Shown here one piece after another: positions 1 through 5,169 of a DNA stretch of 5,192 bases (positions are counted from its first letter, which is position 1; each line of letters starts with the position of its first letter). The position numbers were made by a program, and so were the translations under genes. The notes beneath the pieces were generated by a model that saw nothing but the letters and a program-made list of their open reading frames with translations, did not search any database and was not told the origin of the DNA. Source of the DNA: Lachnospiraceae bacterium UBA3826 (GTDB lineage Bacteria > Bacillota > Clostridia > Lachnospirales > Lachnospiraceae); contig DGII01000102.1 in the NCBI GenBank assembly GCA_002393095.1, positions 1 through 5,192 of the forward strand. Direction: 5' to 3'.

Positions 1-1
1 T

Positions 2-529
2 CCGCCGGCCACAACGATGATGGATGCCTTGCTTGAGGCGGGACTGGATACCTATGGTGTGGGCAAGATATATGATATATTCGCAGGCAAGAGCGTGGCT
101 CATACAGTGCGTACCGAGAATAATGCGGACGGAATGAATAAGACGCTGGAGTTCCAGAAGGAAGACTTTAATGGTCTGTGTTTCGTCAATCTTGTGGATA
201 CGGATATGATATACGGACACAGAAGAGATATAGATGGCTATGCCAATGCGGTAAGTGAGGTGGATGCAGCGCTTAAGACCTTCACGGAGCGCATGAGGGA
301 GAATGATATCCTTATGATCACTGCGGATCACGGATGCGACCCCGGATACAGCGGAACCGACCATACGAGAGAGATGGTACCGCTTCTTGTATATGGCAGG
401 CATATCAAGTCGGGAGTGAATCTTGGAACCAGAGCATCCTATGCGGATGTGGCGGCAACCATACTTGATATATTCGGGATAGATAAGGTGACGGAGGGCG
501 TTAGCTTCTGGGATGAGATACATCCATAA
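2..529 (+). CDS. deoB: Phosphopentomutase, 3' part (5' end outside window)
   Basis: Phosphopentomutase interconverts (deoxy)ribose-1-phosphate and (deoxy)ribose-5-phosphate in the cytoplasm, linking nucleoside phosphorolysis to DeoC and the pentose phosphate pathway. The reading frame is open from the window edge, and the residues before the first ATG (PPATT) already match the family, so the gene is cut by the window, not started at position 17. About 175 C-terminal residues of a usual 390-400 are present. Metal-site motifs of the alkaline phosphatase superfamily are visible: DTDMIYGHRRD (codons from about 197), DHGCDPGYSGTDHTRE (codons from about 344). The Asp-x4-His and Asp-His-x10-His spacings equal those of the Mn-binding residues I recall for Bacillus cereus DeoB (D286/H291, D327/H328, H339). 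KIYDIFAGK is another family signature. The catalytic Thr and first metal Asp lie upstream and cannot be checked. It is followed 22 nt later by cdd in the same direction. Confidence 0.96.
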   Translation, partial: PPATTMMDALLEAGLDTYGVGKIYDIFAGKSVAHTVRTENNADGMNKTLEFQKEDFNGLCFVNLVDTDMIYGHRRDIDGYANAVSEVDAALKTFTERMRENDILMITADHGCDPGYSGTDHTREMVPLLVYGRHIKSGVNLGTRASYADVAATILDIFGIDKVTEGVSFWDEIHP

Positions 530-538
530 GAGTATATC

Positions 539-544
539 GGAGGG
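539..544 (+). promoter_or_regulatory. Ribosome binding site that sets the cdd start
   Basis: GGAGGG lies 7 nt before the ATG at 552 and only 1 nt before the in-frame ATG at 546. Normal spacing therefore favours 552 and argues against 546 and against the further upstream in-frame ATG at 513, which would overlap the end of deoB. Confidence 0.8.
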
Positions 545-551
545 TATGAAC

Positions 552-953
552 ATGTATTACGGGGAACTGATCGAGAAGGCTAAGGAAGCAAGACTAAGGG
601 CGTATGCTCCGTACTCGGAATTCACGGTAGGGGCGGCTCTCTTATGCAGAAACGGAAGGATATACACGGGCTGCAACATCGAGAATGCTTCATACGGAGC
701 GACCATATGTGCCGAGAGGACAGCCATATTCAAGGCAGTGAGCGAAGGCGAGGGAGATTTCGAGGCCATAGCCATAGTGGGAGCAGCAGCCGGAGAACCG
801 ATAGAGTTCTGTCCACCCTGTGGGATGTGCCGGCAGGTCATGACTGAGTTCTGCGACATGGACAGATTCAAGATAGTATTAAGTAACGGCAGTGAGGAAC
901 GCATATATGCCCTTAAGGACATGATGCCGTATTCCTTCGATAACCTGAGGTGA
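552..953 (+). CDS. cdd: Cytidine deaminase, small tetrameric type
   Basis: Cytidine deaminase hydrolyses cytidine and deoxycytidine to uridine and deoxyuridine in the cytoplasm, feeding the phosphorylase encoded next. From the ATG at 552 the protein is 133 residues, close to the usual 130-136 of the homotetrameric form. Zinc-site motifs are intact: CAERTA (C53, catalytic E55) and PCGMCRQ (C90, C93), that is three Cys ligands as in Bacillus subtilis Cdd. The substrate-side segments YAPYSEFTVGAAL (19-30) and GCNIENASYGAT (40-51) and the C-terminal PYSF are also typical. An in-frame extension to the ATG at 513 exists, but its 13 extra residues are not family-like and would overlap deoB. The stop at 951-953 overlaps the ribosome binding site of pdp, which suggests translational coupling. 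Confidence 0.97.
   Translation: MYYGELIEKAKEARLRAYAPYSEFTVGAALLCRNGRIYTGCNIENASYGATICAERTAIFKAVSEGEGDFEAIAIVGAAAGEPIEFCPPCGMCRQVMTEFCDMDRFKIVLSNGSEERIYALKDMMPYSFDNLR
947..953 (+). promoter_or_regulatory. Ribosome binding site of pdp, overlapping the cdd stop
   Basis: GAGGTGA ends 11 nt before the ATG at 965. Its last three bases are the cdd stop codon, so ribosomes finishing cdd end on the site that recruits the next initiation. The spacing is slightly long, but no closer candidate exists. Confidence 0.65.
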
Positions 954-964
954 GATAAAAGACT

Positions 965-2293
965 ATGAGAATGTATGATCTGATAATGAAGAAGAGAGAC
1001 GGGAATGCTCTTACCGATGCGGAGATAGAGTATATCGTGAAGGGCTTTGTAAGCGGTGAAGTGCCTGACTATCAGATGAGCGCCTTTCTGATGGCTGTAT
1101 TCTATAAGGGAATGAACGATAGGGAGATACTGACTCTGACTAAGGTTATGGCAGAGTCCGGCGATATGGTGGATCTCTCGTCAATAGACGGTGTCAAGGC
1201 CGATAAGCACTCCACGGGAGGAGTGGGGGATAAGACCTCACTCATTGTGGCGCCCATAGTGGCTGCTAACGGAGTAAAGGTAGCCAAGATGAGCGGCAGG
1301 GGCTTAGGTCATACCGGAGGCACGGTGGATAAGCTTGAGTCCATACCGGGCTACAGGACTGACCTTACAGAGAAGGAATTCCTGGATGTAGTGCGTAAGA
1401 CGGGCATAAGTGTCATAGGACAGTCGGCGAATCTGACTCCTGCGGATAAGAAGATGTATGCACTTAGGGATGTTACGGCAACGATAGACAGTATACCTCT
1501 TATCGCTTCATCTATCATGAGTAAGAAGATCGCAGCCGGAAGTGACTGTATACTGTTGGATGTCAAGGTGGGCAGCGGTGCCTTCATGAAGAATACAGAG
1601 GATGCTCTTAAGCTTGCGGAAGTGATGGTGACGCTTGGAGAGAATGCAGGACGTAAGACCAGAGCCATGATAACGGATATGGATACGCCGTTAGGCTATG
1701 CCATAGGCAACAGCTTAGAGGTAATAGAGTCGGTGAATACGCTTAAGGGTAAGGGACCTGAGGATCTTACACATGAGTGTATCGAGTTATCTGCTAATCT
1801 GATGGTACTTGGGGGCCTCGGTAACGAGGATGAATGCAAGAGGCTTGCAAGGAAGGCAATAGATGACGGATCGGCTCTAAAACGTCTGATCAGCATGGTC
1901 GAGGCACAGGGCGGCGATTCATCTGTAATAAAGGATACGGAGAATTTTGCCAAGGCTGCGTTCACATATGATGTAATAAGCCCTTCGGATGGATATGTGA
2001 CATCCATGGATGCGGCAGGCTGCGGTATAGCATCTTCTATGCTCGGCGCAGGCAGAGAAACCCTGGACAGCAGGATAGATCATACGGCAGGGATGATCCT
2101 TAGGAAAAAGACAGGCGACAGGGTTGCGGCAGGAGATGTGCTTACTACCCTCTATGCGAACGATGAGAGTCTTTTTAAGGCGGCCGCGGACAGATATATG
2201 GAAGCTGTCAGTATCGGAAAAGAGCGTAAGGAGCGTAATCCGCTCTTATATGCTCTTGTGTCTAAGGATAAGGTCATCAGATATGATAAGTAG
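965..2293 (+). CDS. pdp: Pyrimidine-nucleoside phosphorylase
   Basis: This enzyme cleaves uridine, deoxyuridine and thymidine with phosphate to the base plus (deoxy)ribose-1-phosphate. The 442 residues match the family length (about 433 in Bacillus subtilis), and the MRM start is that of the Bacillus protein. Visible motifs are DKHSTGGVGDKTS (phosphate site, about 80-92) and the thymidine phosphorylase signature SGRGLGHTGGTVDKLE (110-125). Also present are IGQSANLTPADKKMYALRDVTATIDSIPLIASSIMSKK in overall pattern (about 151-188) and a lysine-rich C-terminal beta-alpha domain with AGMILRKKTGDRVAAGD (about 375-391). Lys108, two residues before the SGRG serine, sits where E. coli thymidine phosphorylase has Met111; this Lys is associated with the broader pyrimidine-nucleoside specificity, which is why I prefer pdp to deoA. 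It is third in the operon, 11 nt after cdd and 54 nt before deoC. No frameshift or missing residue is seen. Confidence 0.96.
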   Translation: MRMYDLIMKKRDGNALTDAEIEYIVKGFVSGEVPDYQMSAFLMAVFYKGMNDREILTLTKVMAESGDMVDLSSIDGVKADKHSTGGVGDKTSLIVAPIVAANGVKVAKMSGRGLGHTGGTVDKLESIPGYRTDLTEKEFLDVVRKTGISVIGQSANLTPADKKMYALRDVTATIDSIPLIASSIMSKKIAAGSDCILLDVKVGSGAFMKNTEDALKLAEVMVTLGENAGRKTRAMITDMDTPLGYAIGNSLEVIESVNTLKGKGPEDLTHECIELSANLMVLGGLGNEDECKRLARKAIDDGSALKRLISMVEAQGGDSSVIKDTENFAKAAFTYDVISPSDGYVTSMDAAGCGIASSMLGAGRETLDSRIDHTAGMILRKKTGDRVAAGDVLTTLYANDESLFKAAADRYMEAVSIGKERKERNPLLYALVSKDKVIRYDK

Positions 2294-2332
2294 CGGACAG
2301 CTATGCCACATAAAGGATACAGTTAAGGATAA

Positions 2333-2338
2333 GGAAGG
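2333..2338 (+). promoter_or_regulatory. Ribosome binding site of deoC in a purine-rich leader
   Basis: GGAAGG lies 9 nt before the ATG at 2348. An in-frame TAA at 2342-2344 rules out any start further upstream. The 54-nt gap contains several related AAGGA/AAAGGAT words, of which the one touching the ATG is too close to act alone. Confidence 0.6.
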
Positions 2339-2347
2339 AAGTAAAGG

Positions 2348-2989
2348 ATGAAGAACAGGGAGATAGCACATTATATAGACCATACGCTGCTTAAGCCGGT
2401 GGCTACATGGGAACAGATAGACGAACTGTGCAAGGAGGCTGTAGAGTATGAGACTGCCTCGGTGTGCATACCGCCTAATTATGTCGCCAGAGTTAAGGAC
2501 ATGTATGGGAATAAGCTTACGGTTGCCACAGTCATAGGATTCCCTCTCGGATATGAGGCAACGGAGATTAAGCAGGCAGAATGTGAGAAGGCACTAAAGG
2601 ACGGTGCGGATGAGATAGATATGGTCATAGATATAACCGCTGTTAAGAACGGAGATTATGCCGCAGTCACGAAGGAGATATGCAGCATGAAGAAGATATG
2701 CGGCGATCATATCCTGAAGGTAATAGTGGAGACATGCTACTTGACGGAGAAAGAGAAGATAGCTATGTGCGAGGCCGTGACAGAAGCGGGAGCCGATTAT
2801 ATCAAGACCTCGACAGGCTTCGGGCCGGCAGGTGCCACCATAGAGGATGTGAAGCTTTTTAAGGAGCATATCGGCCCCGGTGTAAGGATCAAGGCAGCAG
2901 GCGGTATCAGAACCAAGGAAGAAATGGAAGCATATATTGAAGCCGGATGTGACAGGATAGGATGCAGCAGTACGAAAGTATTGTTTTGA
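2348..2989 (+). CDS. deoC: Deoxyribose-phosphate aldolase
   Basis: DeoC is a class I aldolase of TIM-barrel fold that cleaves 2-deoxyribose-5-phosphate to acetaldehyde and glyceraldehyde-3-phosphate, the last step of deoxynucleoside breakdown. The 213-residue product opens with IDHTLLKP (10-17). DEIDMVID carries the relay Asp at 91. LKVIVET covers 123-129, YIKTSTGFG carries the Schiff-base Lys at 153, and IKAAGGIRT carries the second catalytic Lys at 182. IGCSS at 204-208 is the phosphate-binding end. All residues corresponding to E. coli D102, K167 and K201 are therefore present. The chain stops soon after the phosphate loop, with a tail somewhat shorter than in Bacillus (about 223 residues); no frameshift is visible, so I read this as natural. 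It follows pdp by 54 nt and precedes the unknown gene by 91 nt. Confidence 0.97.
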   Translation: MKNREIAHYIDHTLLKPVATWEQIDELCKEAVEYETASVCIPPNYVARVKDMYGNKLTVATVIGFPLGYEATEIKQAECEKALKDGADEIDMVIDITAVKNGDYAAVTKEICSMKKICGDHILKVIVETCYLTEKEKIAMCEAVTEAGADYIKTSTGFGPAGATIEDVKLFKEHIGPGVRIKAAGGIRTKEEMEAYIEAGCDRIGCSSTKVLF

Positions 2990-3009
2990 CGGGTGAGATG
3001 TGTTATATT
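2981..3009 (+). promoter_or_regulatory. Weak promoter candidate at the end of deoC
   Basis: TTGTTT (2981-2986) and TATATT (3004-3009) are spaced by 17 nt. The -10 box is good, but the -35 box matches the consensus only in its TTG. If real, it would give the downstream unknown gene a transcript of its own beginning near 3016, with a leader that carries the hairpin at 3031-3065. Confidence 0.25.
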
Positions 3010-3030
3010 GAAAGTGTATGGGATAGTGTT

Positions 3031-3065
3031 GTGCGGGGCAGATCATATATCCGATCATGCCGCAC
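3031..3065 (+). other. Leader hairpin before the unknown gene
   Basis: GTGCGG (3031-3036) pairs with CCGCAC (3060-3065). CA (3039-3040) pairs with TG (3058-3059), and GATC (3041-3044) pairs with GATC (3053-3056), around an 8-nt loop; a GG and a single A are bulged. No T-run follows, so it does not look like an intrinsic terminator. It ends 5 nt before the GGAGG that serves the gene at 3081. It could be an mRNA-stabilising or regulatory element, or a chance structure. Confidence 0.4.
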
Positions 3066-3070
3066 GGAAT

Positions 3071-3075
3071 GGAGG
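3071..3075 (+). promoter_or_regulatory. Ribosome binding site that sets the start at 3081
   Basis: GGAGG lies 5 nt before the ATG at 3081. In-frame ATGs also occur at 3057 and 3069, but the first sits within the hairpin's right side and the second is 2 nt upstream of this site, and neither has a ribosome binding site of its own. Confidence 0.7.
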
Positions 3076-3080
3076 TTGCC

Positions 3081-3947
3081 ATGGCACTGGATATCAATGT
3101 GAACAATAATATCAATATCAATACTAATGTGAATGCAGGTTCTGTTGCGACAGAGCCTAAGAAGGGCGTGACGGATGCCGTATCCGATGCTGCCAAGAAG
3201 GCCATAGAGGCTATGGGTGATGTGACTGCCAAGCCTGCGGCTGAGAAGCCTTCCGTTACGGAGACTGAGGCTGAGGAGTCAGCCATAAGTGCAGTGTCCG
3301 AGCAGGGAGACAGACTGAATGTGACGGCAGAGGGCGCCGATTCCGCAAGGGTAGGCGGAACGGTTCTTGAGAACAGCGAGGACGGTATAGTAGCCAGACA
3401 GAATCAGATAAGCATCGAAGCCAATGAGGATGCTATGGAGTCCATGCGTGCCCAGATACAGGAGACGAGGGACAATCAGGCAAGGGCTATGGAGCAGATG
3501 CGTGAGACAGCGGAGGCCAATGCCGAGAGAGCGGCAGAGCGTAATGCTCTCCGTGATGCGGACAATGAGGATGCAAGTGCGCGTAAGGAGCTGCTCATAG
3601 AAGAAGCCGAGCAGAATGGTAATTCCGTAGTGGAGACTGCCAAGGAGCATGTTGATAATCTGACGGGACTTACAGAGAATCAGGTCGAACAGCTCTACAG
3701 AGACGGAAGAATAAGCCGTTATGAGTACCAGCAGAACATGGAGGCAAGAGAGGCCAGTGCAGAGCAGGCAAGGGAATCGGGAGATACCAATGCAAGGATT
3801 ACTCAGGAGACTCTGGCACAGGAGGCTGTAGTCGCTGCAAGTGAAGCGCTTGTTACGGCAGTGGATAACGGCAATACGGATGTGGTTCAGGCGGCACTTG
3901 GAATCGAGCAGCCTGAGGGTGCAAGGGTACAGGCTGTCATAAGCTGA
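3081..3947 (+). CDS. Unrecognised acidic, helical, Cys/Trp/Phe-free protein
   Basis: I do not recognise this 288-residue protein. No signal peptide or membrane segment is visible, so it is probably cytoplasmic. Residues 4-18 alternate Asn with Ile/Val/Thr (DINVNNNININTNVN). Residues 20-110 are Ala/Glu/Thr/Val-rich and probably flexible. Residues 112-178 are highly charged and probably helical or coiled coil, with AMESMR at 118 echoed as AMEQMR at 136. Residues 198-224 (TENQVEQLYRDGRISRYEYQ onward) resemble the helix-Gly-Ile-helix pattern of SHOCT domains. The last 45 residues are a hydrophobic-Ala helix (VVAASEALVTAV) and a tail. There is no Cys, Trp or Phe and only three Tyr, all in the SHOCT-like part. 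Codon use (AAG, ATA, GCA/GCC) matches the neighbours, so the coding frame is credible. It lies 91 nt after deoC with no terminator between and is closed by the terminator at 3990-4036. A scaffold or structural role is possible, but no function can be assigned. Confidence 0.85.
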   Translation: MALDINVNNNININTNVNAGSVATEPKKGVTDAVSDAAKKAIEAMGDVTAKPAAEKPSVTETEAEESAISAVSEQGDRLNVTAEGADSARVGGTVLENSEDGIVARQNQISIEANEDAMESMRAQIQETRDNQARAMEQMRETAEANAERAAERNALRDADNEDASARKELLIEEAEQNGNSVVETAKEHVDNLTGLTENQVEQLYRDGRISRYEYQQNMEAREASAEQARESGDTNARITQETLAQEAVVAASEALVTAVDNGNTDVVQAALGIEQPEGARVQAVIS

Positions 3948-3989
3948 TCCGGGGCGGACAGGCTTAGAAGACAATATTATGGTGATATG

Positions 3990-4036
3990 GCGATCAGCGC
4001 AGGGTAGGCGAAGGCTTACGGCGGTGATCGCTTTTT
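3990..4036 (+). terminator. Intrinsic terminator ending the deo/unknown-gene transcript
   Basis: GCGATCA (3990-3996) pairs with TGATCGC (4025-4031), directly followed by TTTTT (4032-4036). Inside, CGC (3998-4000) can pair with GCG (4021-4023 region) and GTAGGC (4004-4009) pairs with GCTTAC (4014-4019, one G-T) around the loop GAAG. The result is one long rod-like hairpin. It starts 42 nt after the stop of the unknown gene and is the first convincing terminator after deoB. Confidence 0.85.
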
Positions 4037-4041
4037 ATATA

Positions 4042-4068
4042 CATATGTAGTTTTAAAAACCACATATG
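4042..4068. repeat. Imperfect inverted repeat upstream of the degV promoter
   Basis: CATATGT (4042-4048) pairs with ACATATG (4062-4068), then after one mismatch GTTT (4050-4053) pairs with AAAC (4057-4060). Both outer arms contain the palindrome CATATG, with starts 21 bp apart, about two helical turns. It ends 21 bp before the -35 box of degV. It could be an operator for a dimeric regulator; on the RNA level it could be a backup terminator, since a T-rich stretch (4071-4080) follows. Confidence 0.4.
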
Positions 4069-4089
4069 GTAGTTATTTTTACAATTTTG

Positions 4090-4118
4090 TTTACAAGACA
4101 GGAGAATGATAGTATAAT
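4090..4118 (+). promoter_or_regulatory. Sigma-A promoter of degV
   Basis: TTTACA (4090-4095, 5 of 6 to the consensus) and TATAAT (4113-4118, perfect) are separated by 17 bp, the optimal spacing. The region 4071-4089 is rich in A and T and could act as an UP element. Transcription should begin near 4125, giving a 5' leader of about 55 nt. It follows the terminator, so degV is an independent transcription unit. Confidence 0.85.
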
Positions 4119-4166
4119 ATCCAAGTATTGTTACATAAGACATATGATAATGGAAGAAAGGATATA

Positions 4167-4173
4167 AAAGGAG
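4167..4173 (+). promoter_or_regulatory. Ribosome binding site of degV
   Basis: AAAGGAG ends 6 nt before the ATG at 4180. It is strong, optimally spaced and unambiguous for the start. Confidence 0.85.
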
Positions 4174-4179
4174 AACAGA

Positions 4180-5052
4180 ATGTTTAAGATCATAACCGAT
4201 AACGGCGCAGACCTTCCCGTAAGCTTTATGCAGGAGAAAAACATAGACTGCATGTACTTAAGCACGATACTTGACGGTGAAGTGATCAATGGTAAGGATA
4301 AGCAGCTTCCGGCTGAAGAATTTTATAAGATGTTAAGCGAGGGGGCTAAGCCTTCCACATCACAGATCAATCCGGCAGATGCCAAGGAGTACTTCGAGGC
4401 GCATATCAATGATGCGGATGAATTCCTGTATGTGGGTCTGTCAAGCGGACTATCCGGAACTGTCGGCAGTGTACAGATAGGCGCTGACGAGATCATGGAG
4501 AAGTATCCGGATAAGAAGATTGAGGTAGTAGACAGCTTAAGCGGTTCTATGGGAGAGGGACTCTTAGTATGGTATGCCGCTAAGCTTCGTGATGAGGGTA
4601 AGAGCTTTGAAGAGACGGCAAAATGGTGTCATGAGAATGCTAAAAACTGCCTCTTAGCCATAACGGTTGATAATCTCTTCGATCTGTGGAGAGGCGGAAG
4701 AGTATCAAAAAGCAGCGCCGTACTTGGAACACTTGCATCCGTTAAGCCCTTTATAATAGTGGATGATAACGGTTCGCTTGAAGTGACCAAGAAGATAAGA
4801 GGACGTAAGAAGGCGCTTCAATATCTGACTGAATACATGCAGGAGCATGAAGGCTCACGCAAGGCGGAGAATATGGATAATATGATCATGGTGTGCCATG
4901 GTAATGTGCCTGAGGATGCAGCGTATGTTGAAGGGCTGCTTAAGGATATGGGATATAAGAATGTAATGGTCGGTAATGCAGGCCCCATGATCGGTACACA
5001 CACAGGCGCAAGTCTTGTGATCATCGGATTCCTCGGAGACTTCAGAAAATAA
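4180..5052 (+). CDS. DegV family protein (fatty-acid-binding, FakB-like)
   Basis: DegV/FakB proteins bind a fatty acid and, in characterised cases, present it to the kinase FakA to make acyl-phosphate for phospholipid synthesis; this activity is not shown for every member. The 290 residues match the family's 280-290. Motifs in order are IITDNGADLP (4-13), KPSTSQINPADA (57-68), GLSSGLSGT (86-94), VVDSLSGSMGEG (117-127), WRGGRVSKSSAVLGTLASVKPFI (170-192) and GPMIGTHTGASLV (268-280). The Thr-Ser-Gln, Ser-Ser-Gly, Arg of GGRVSK and His274 of GTHTG line the carboxylate site in known FakB structures, so ligand binding is expected. The family often opens with TDS; here it reads TDN. No fakA-like gene is in the window. 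It has its own promoter and is followed by a tRNA gene. The family assignment is secure; the bound lipid and role are unknown. Confidence 0.94.
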   Translation: MFKIITDNGADLPVSFMQEKNIDCMYLSTILDGEVINGKDKQLPAEEFYKMLSEGAKPSTSQINPADAKEYFEAHINDADEFLYVGLSSGLSGTVGSVQIGADEIMEKYPDKKIEVVDSLSGSMGEGLLVWYAAKLRDEGKSFEETAKWCHENAKNCLLAITVDNLFDLWRGGRVSKSSAVLGTLASVKPFIIVDDNGSLEVTKKIRGRKKALQYLTEYMQEHEGSRKAENMDNMIMVCHGNVPEDAAYVEGLLKDMGYKNVMVGNAGPMIGTHTGASLVIIGFLGDFRK

Positions 5053-5096
5053 GTCAGATTCGGTCAAATCACATGATATGGCTCTAAATTAAGTTA

Positions 5097-5137
5097 AAGG
5101 GAGTTGTCAGGACAAGATTAGGCTTGACAATTCCCTT
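5097..5137. repeat. 15-bp inverted repeat between degV and the tRNA gene
   Basis: AAGGGAGTTGTCAGG (5097-5111) pairs base for base with CTTGACAATTCCCTT (5123-5137), with two G-T wobbles and no bulge, around an 11-nt loop. No T-run follows on the + strand (TTAAATATG comes next), so it is at best an untypical terminator of degV. Its right arm contains the -35 box of the tRNA promoter. GACAA at 5111-5115 can also pair with TTGTC at 5104-5108, so a smaller alternative fold exists. Confidence 0.7.
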
Positions 5138-5152
5138 AAATATGTGTAACAT
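5124..5152 (+). promoter_or_regulatory. Sigma-A promoter of the tRNA gene
   Basis: TTGACA (5124-5129, perfect) and TAACAT (5147-5152, 4 of 6) are spaced by 17 bp. The expected start near 5159 gives a leader of about 11 nt before the tRNA at 5170, as usual for stable RNA genes. Confidence 0.75.
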
Positions 5153-5169
5153 AAGTTCGTTGCATAGAT

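Noticed and set aside
513..551. N-terminal extension of cdd from the ATG at 513
   Set aside because: It would overlap deoB, lacks a ribosome binding site and adds residues not seen in the family; the ATG at 552 has a well-spaced GGAGGG.
2124..2351. A 75-codon + strand open frame overlapping the end of pdp
   Set aside because: It lies mostly within pdp in another frame, overlaps the deoC start and has no family features.
2986..3009. TTGACG plus TATATT as a promoter
   Set aside because: The spacing is only 12 nt. The TTGTTT at 2981 gives 17 nt and is listed instead, at low confidence.
3057..3080. Upstream start of the unknown gene at 3057
   Set aside because: It lies within the hairpin region without its own ribosome binding site; GGAGG at 3071-3075 serves the ATG at 3081.
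2594..3286. A 230-codon open frame on the minus strand over deoC and the next gene
   Set aside because: It runs antisense to two well-supported genes, its translation is rich in Cys, Ser and Leu with no motif, and it has no plausible ribosome binding site. It arises because the + strand codons rarely produce stops on the other strand.
3279..3974. A 231-codon minus-strand open frame opposite the unknown gene
   Set aside because: I weighed whether this, and not the + strand frame, is the real gene. The + frame has GGAGG at the right spacing, same-strand neighbours, matching codon use and a downstream terminator; the minus frame has none of these and would read through the terminator side.
5097..5140. 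Inverted repeat after degV as a standard intrinsic terminator
   Set aside because: The stem is good, but the bases after it are TTAAATATG, with no T-run on the + strand, and none is convincing on the minus strand either. It is kept as a repeat with an open role.
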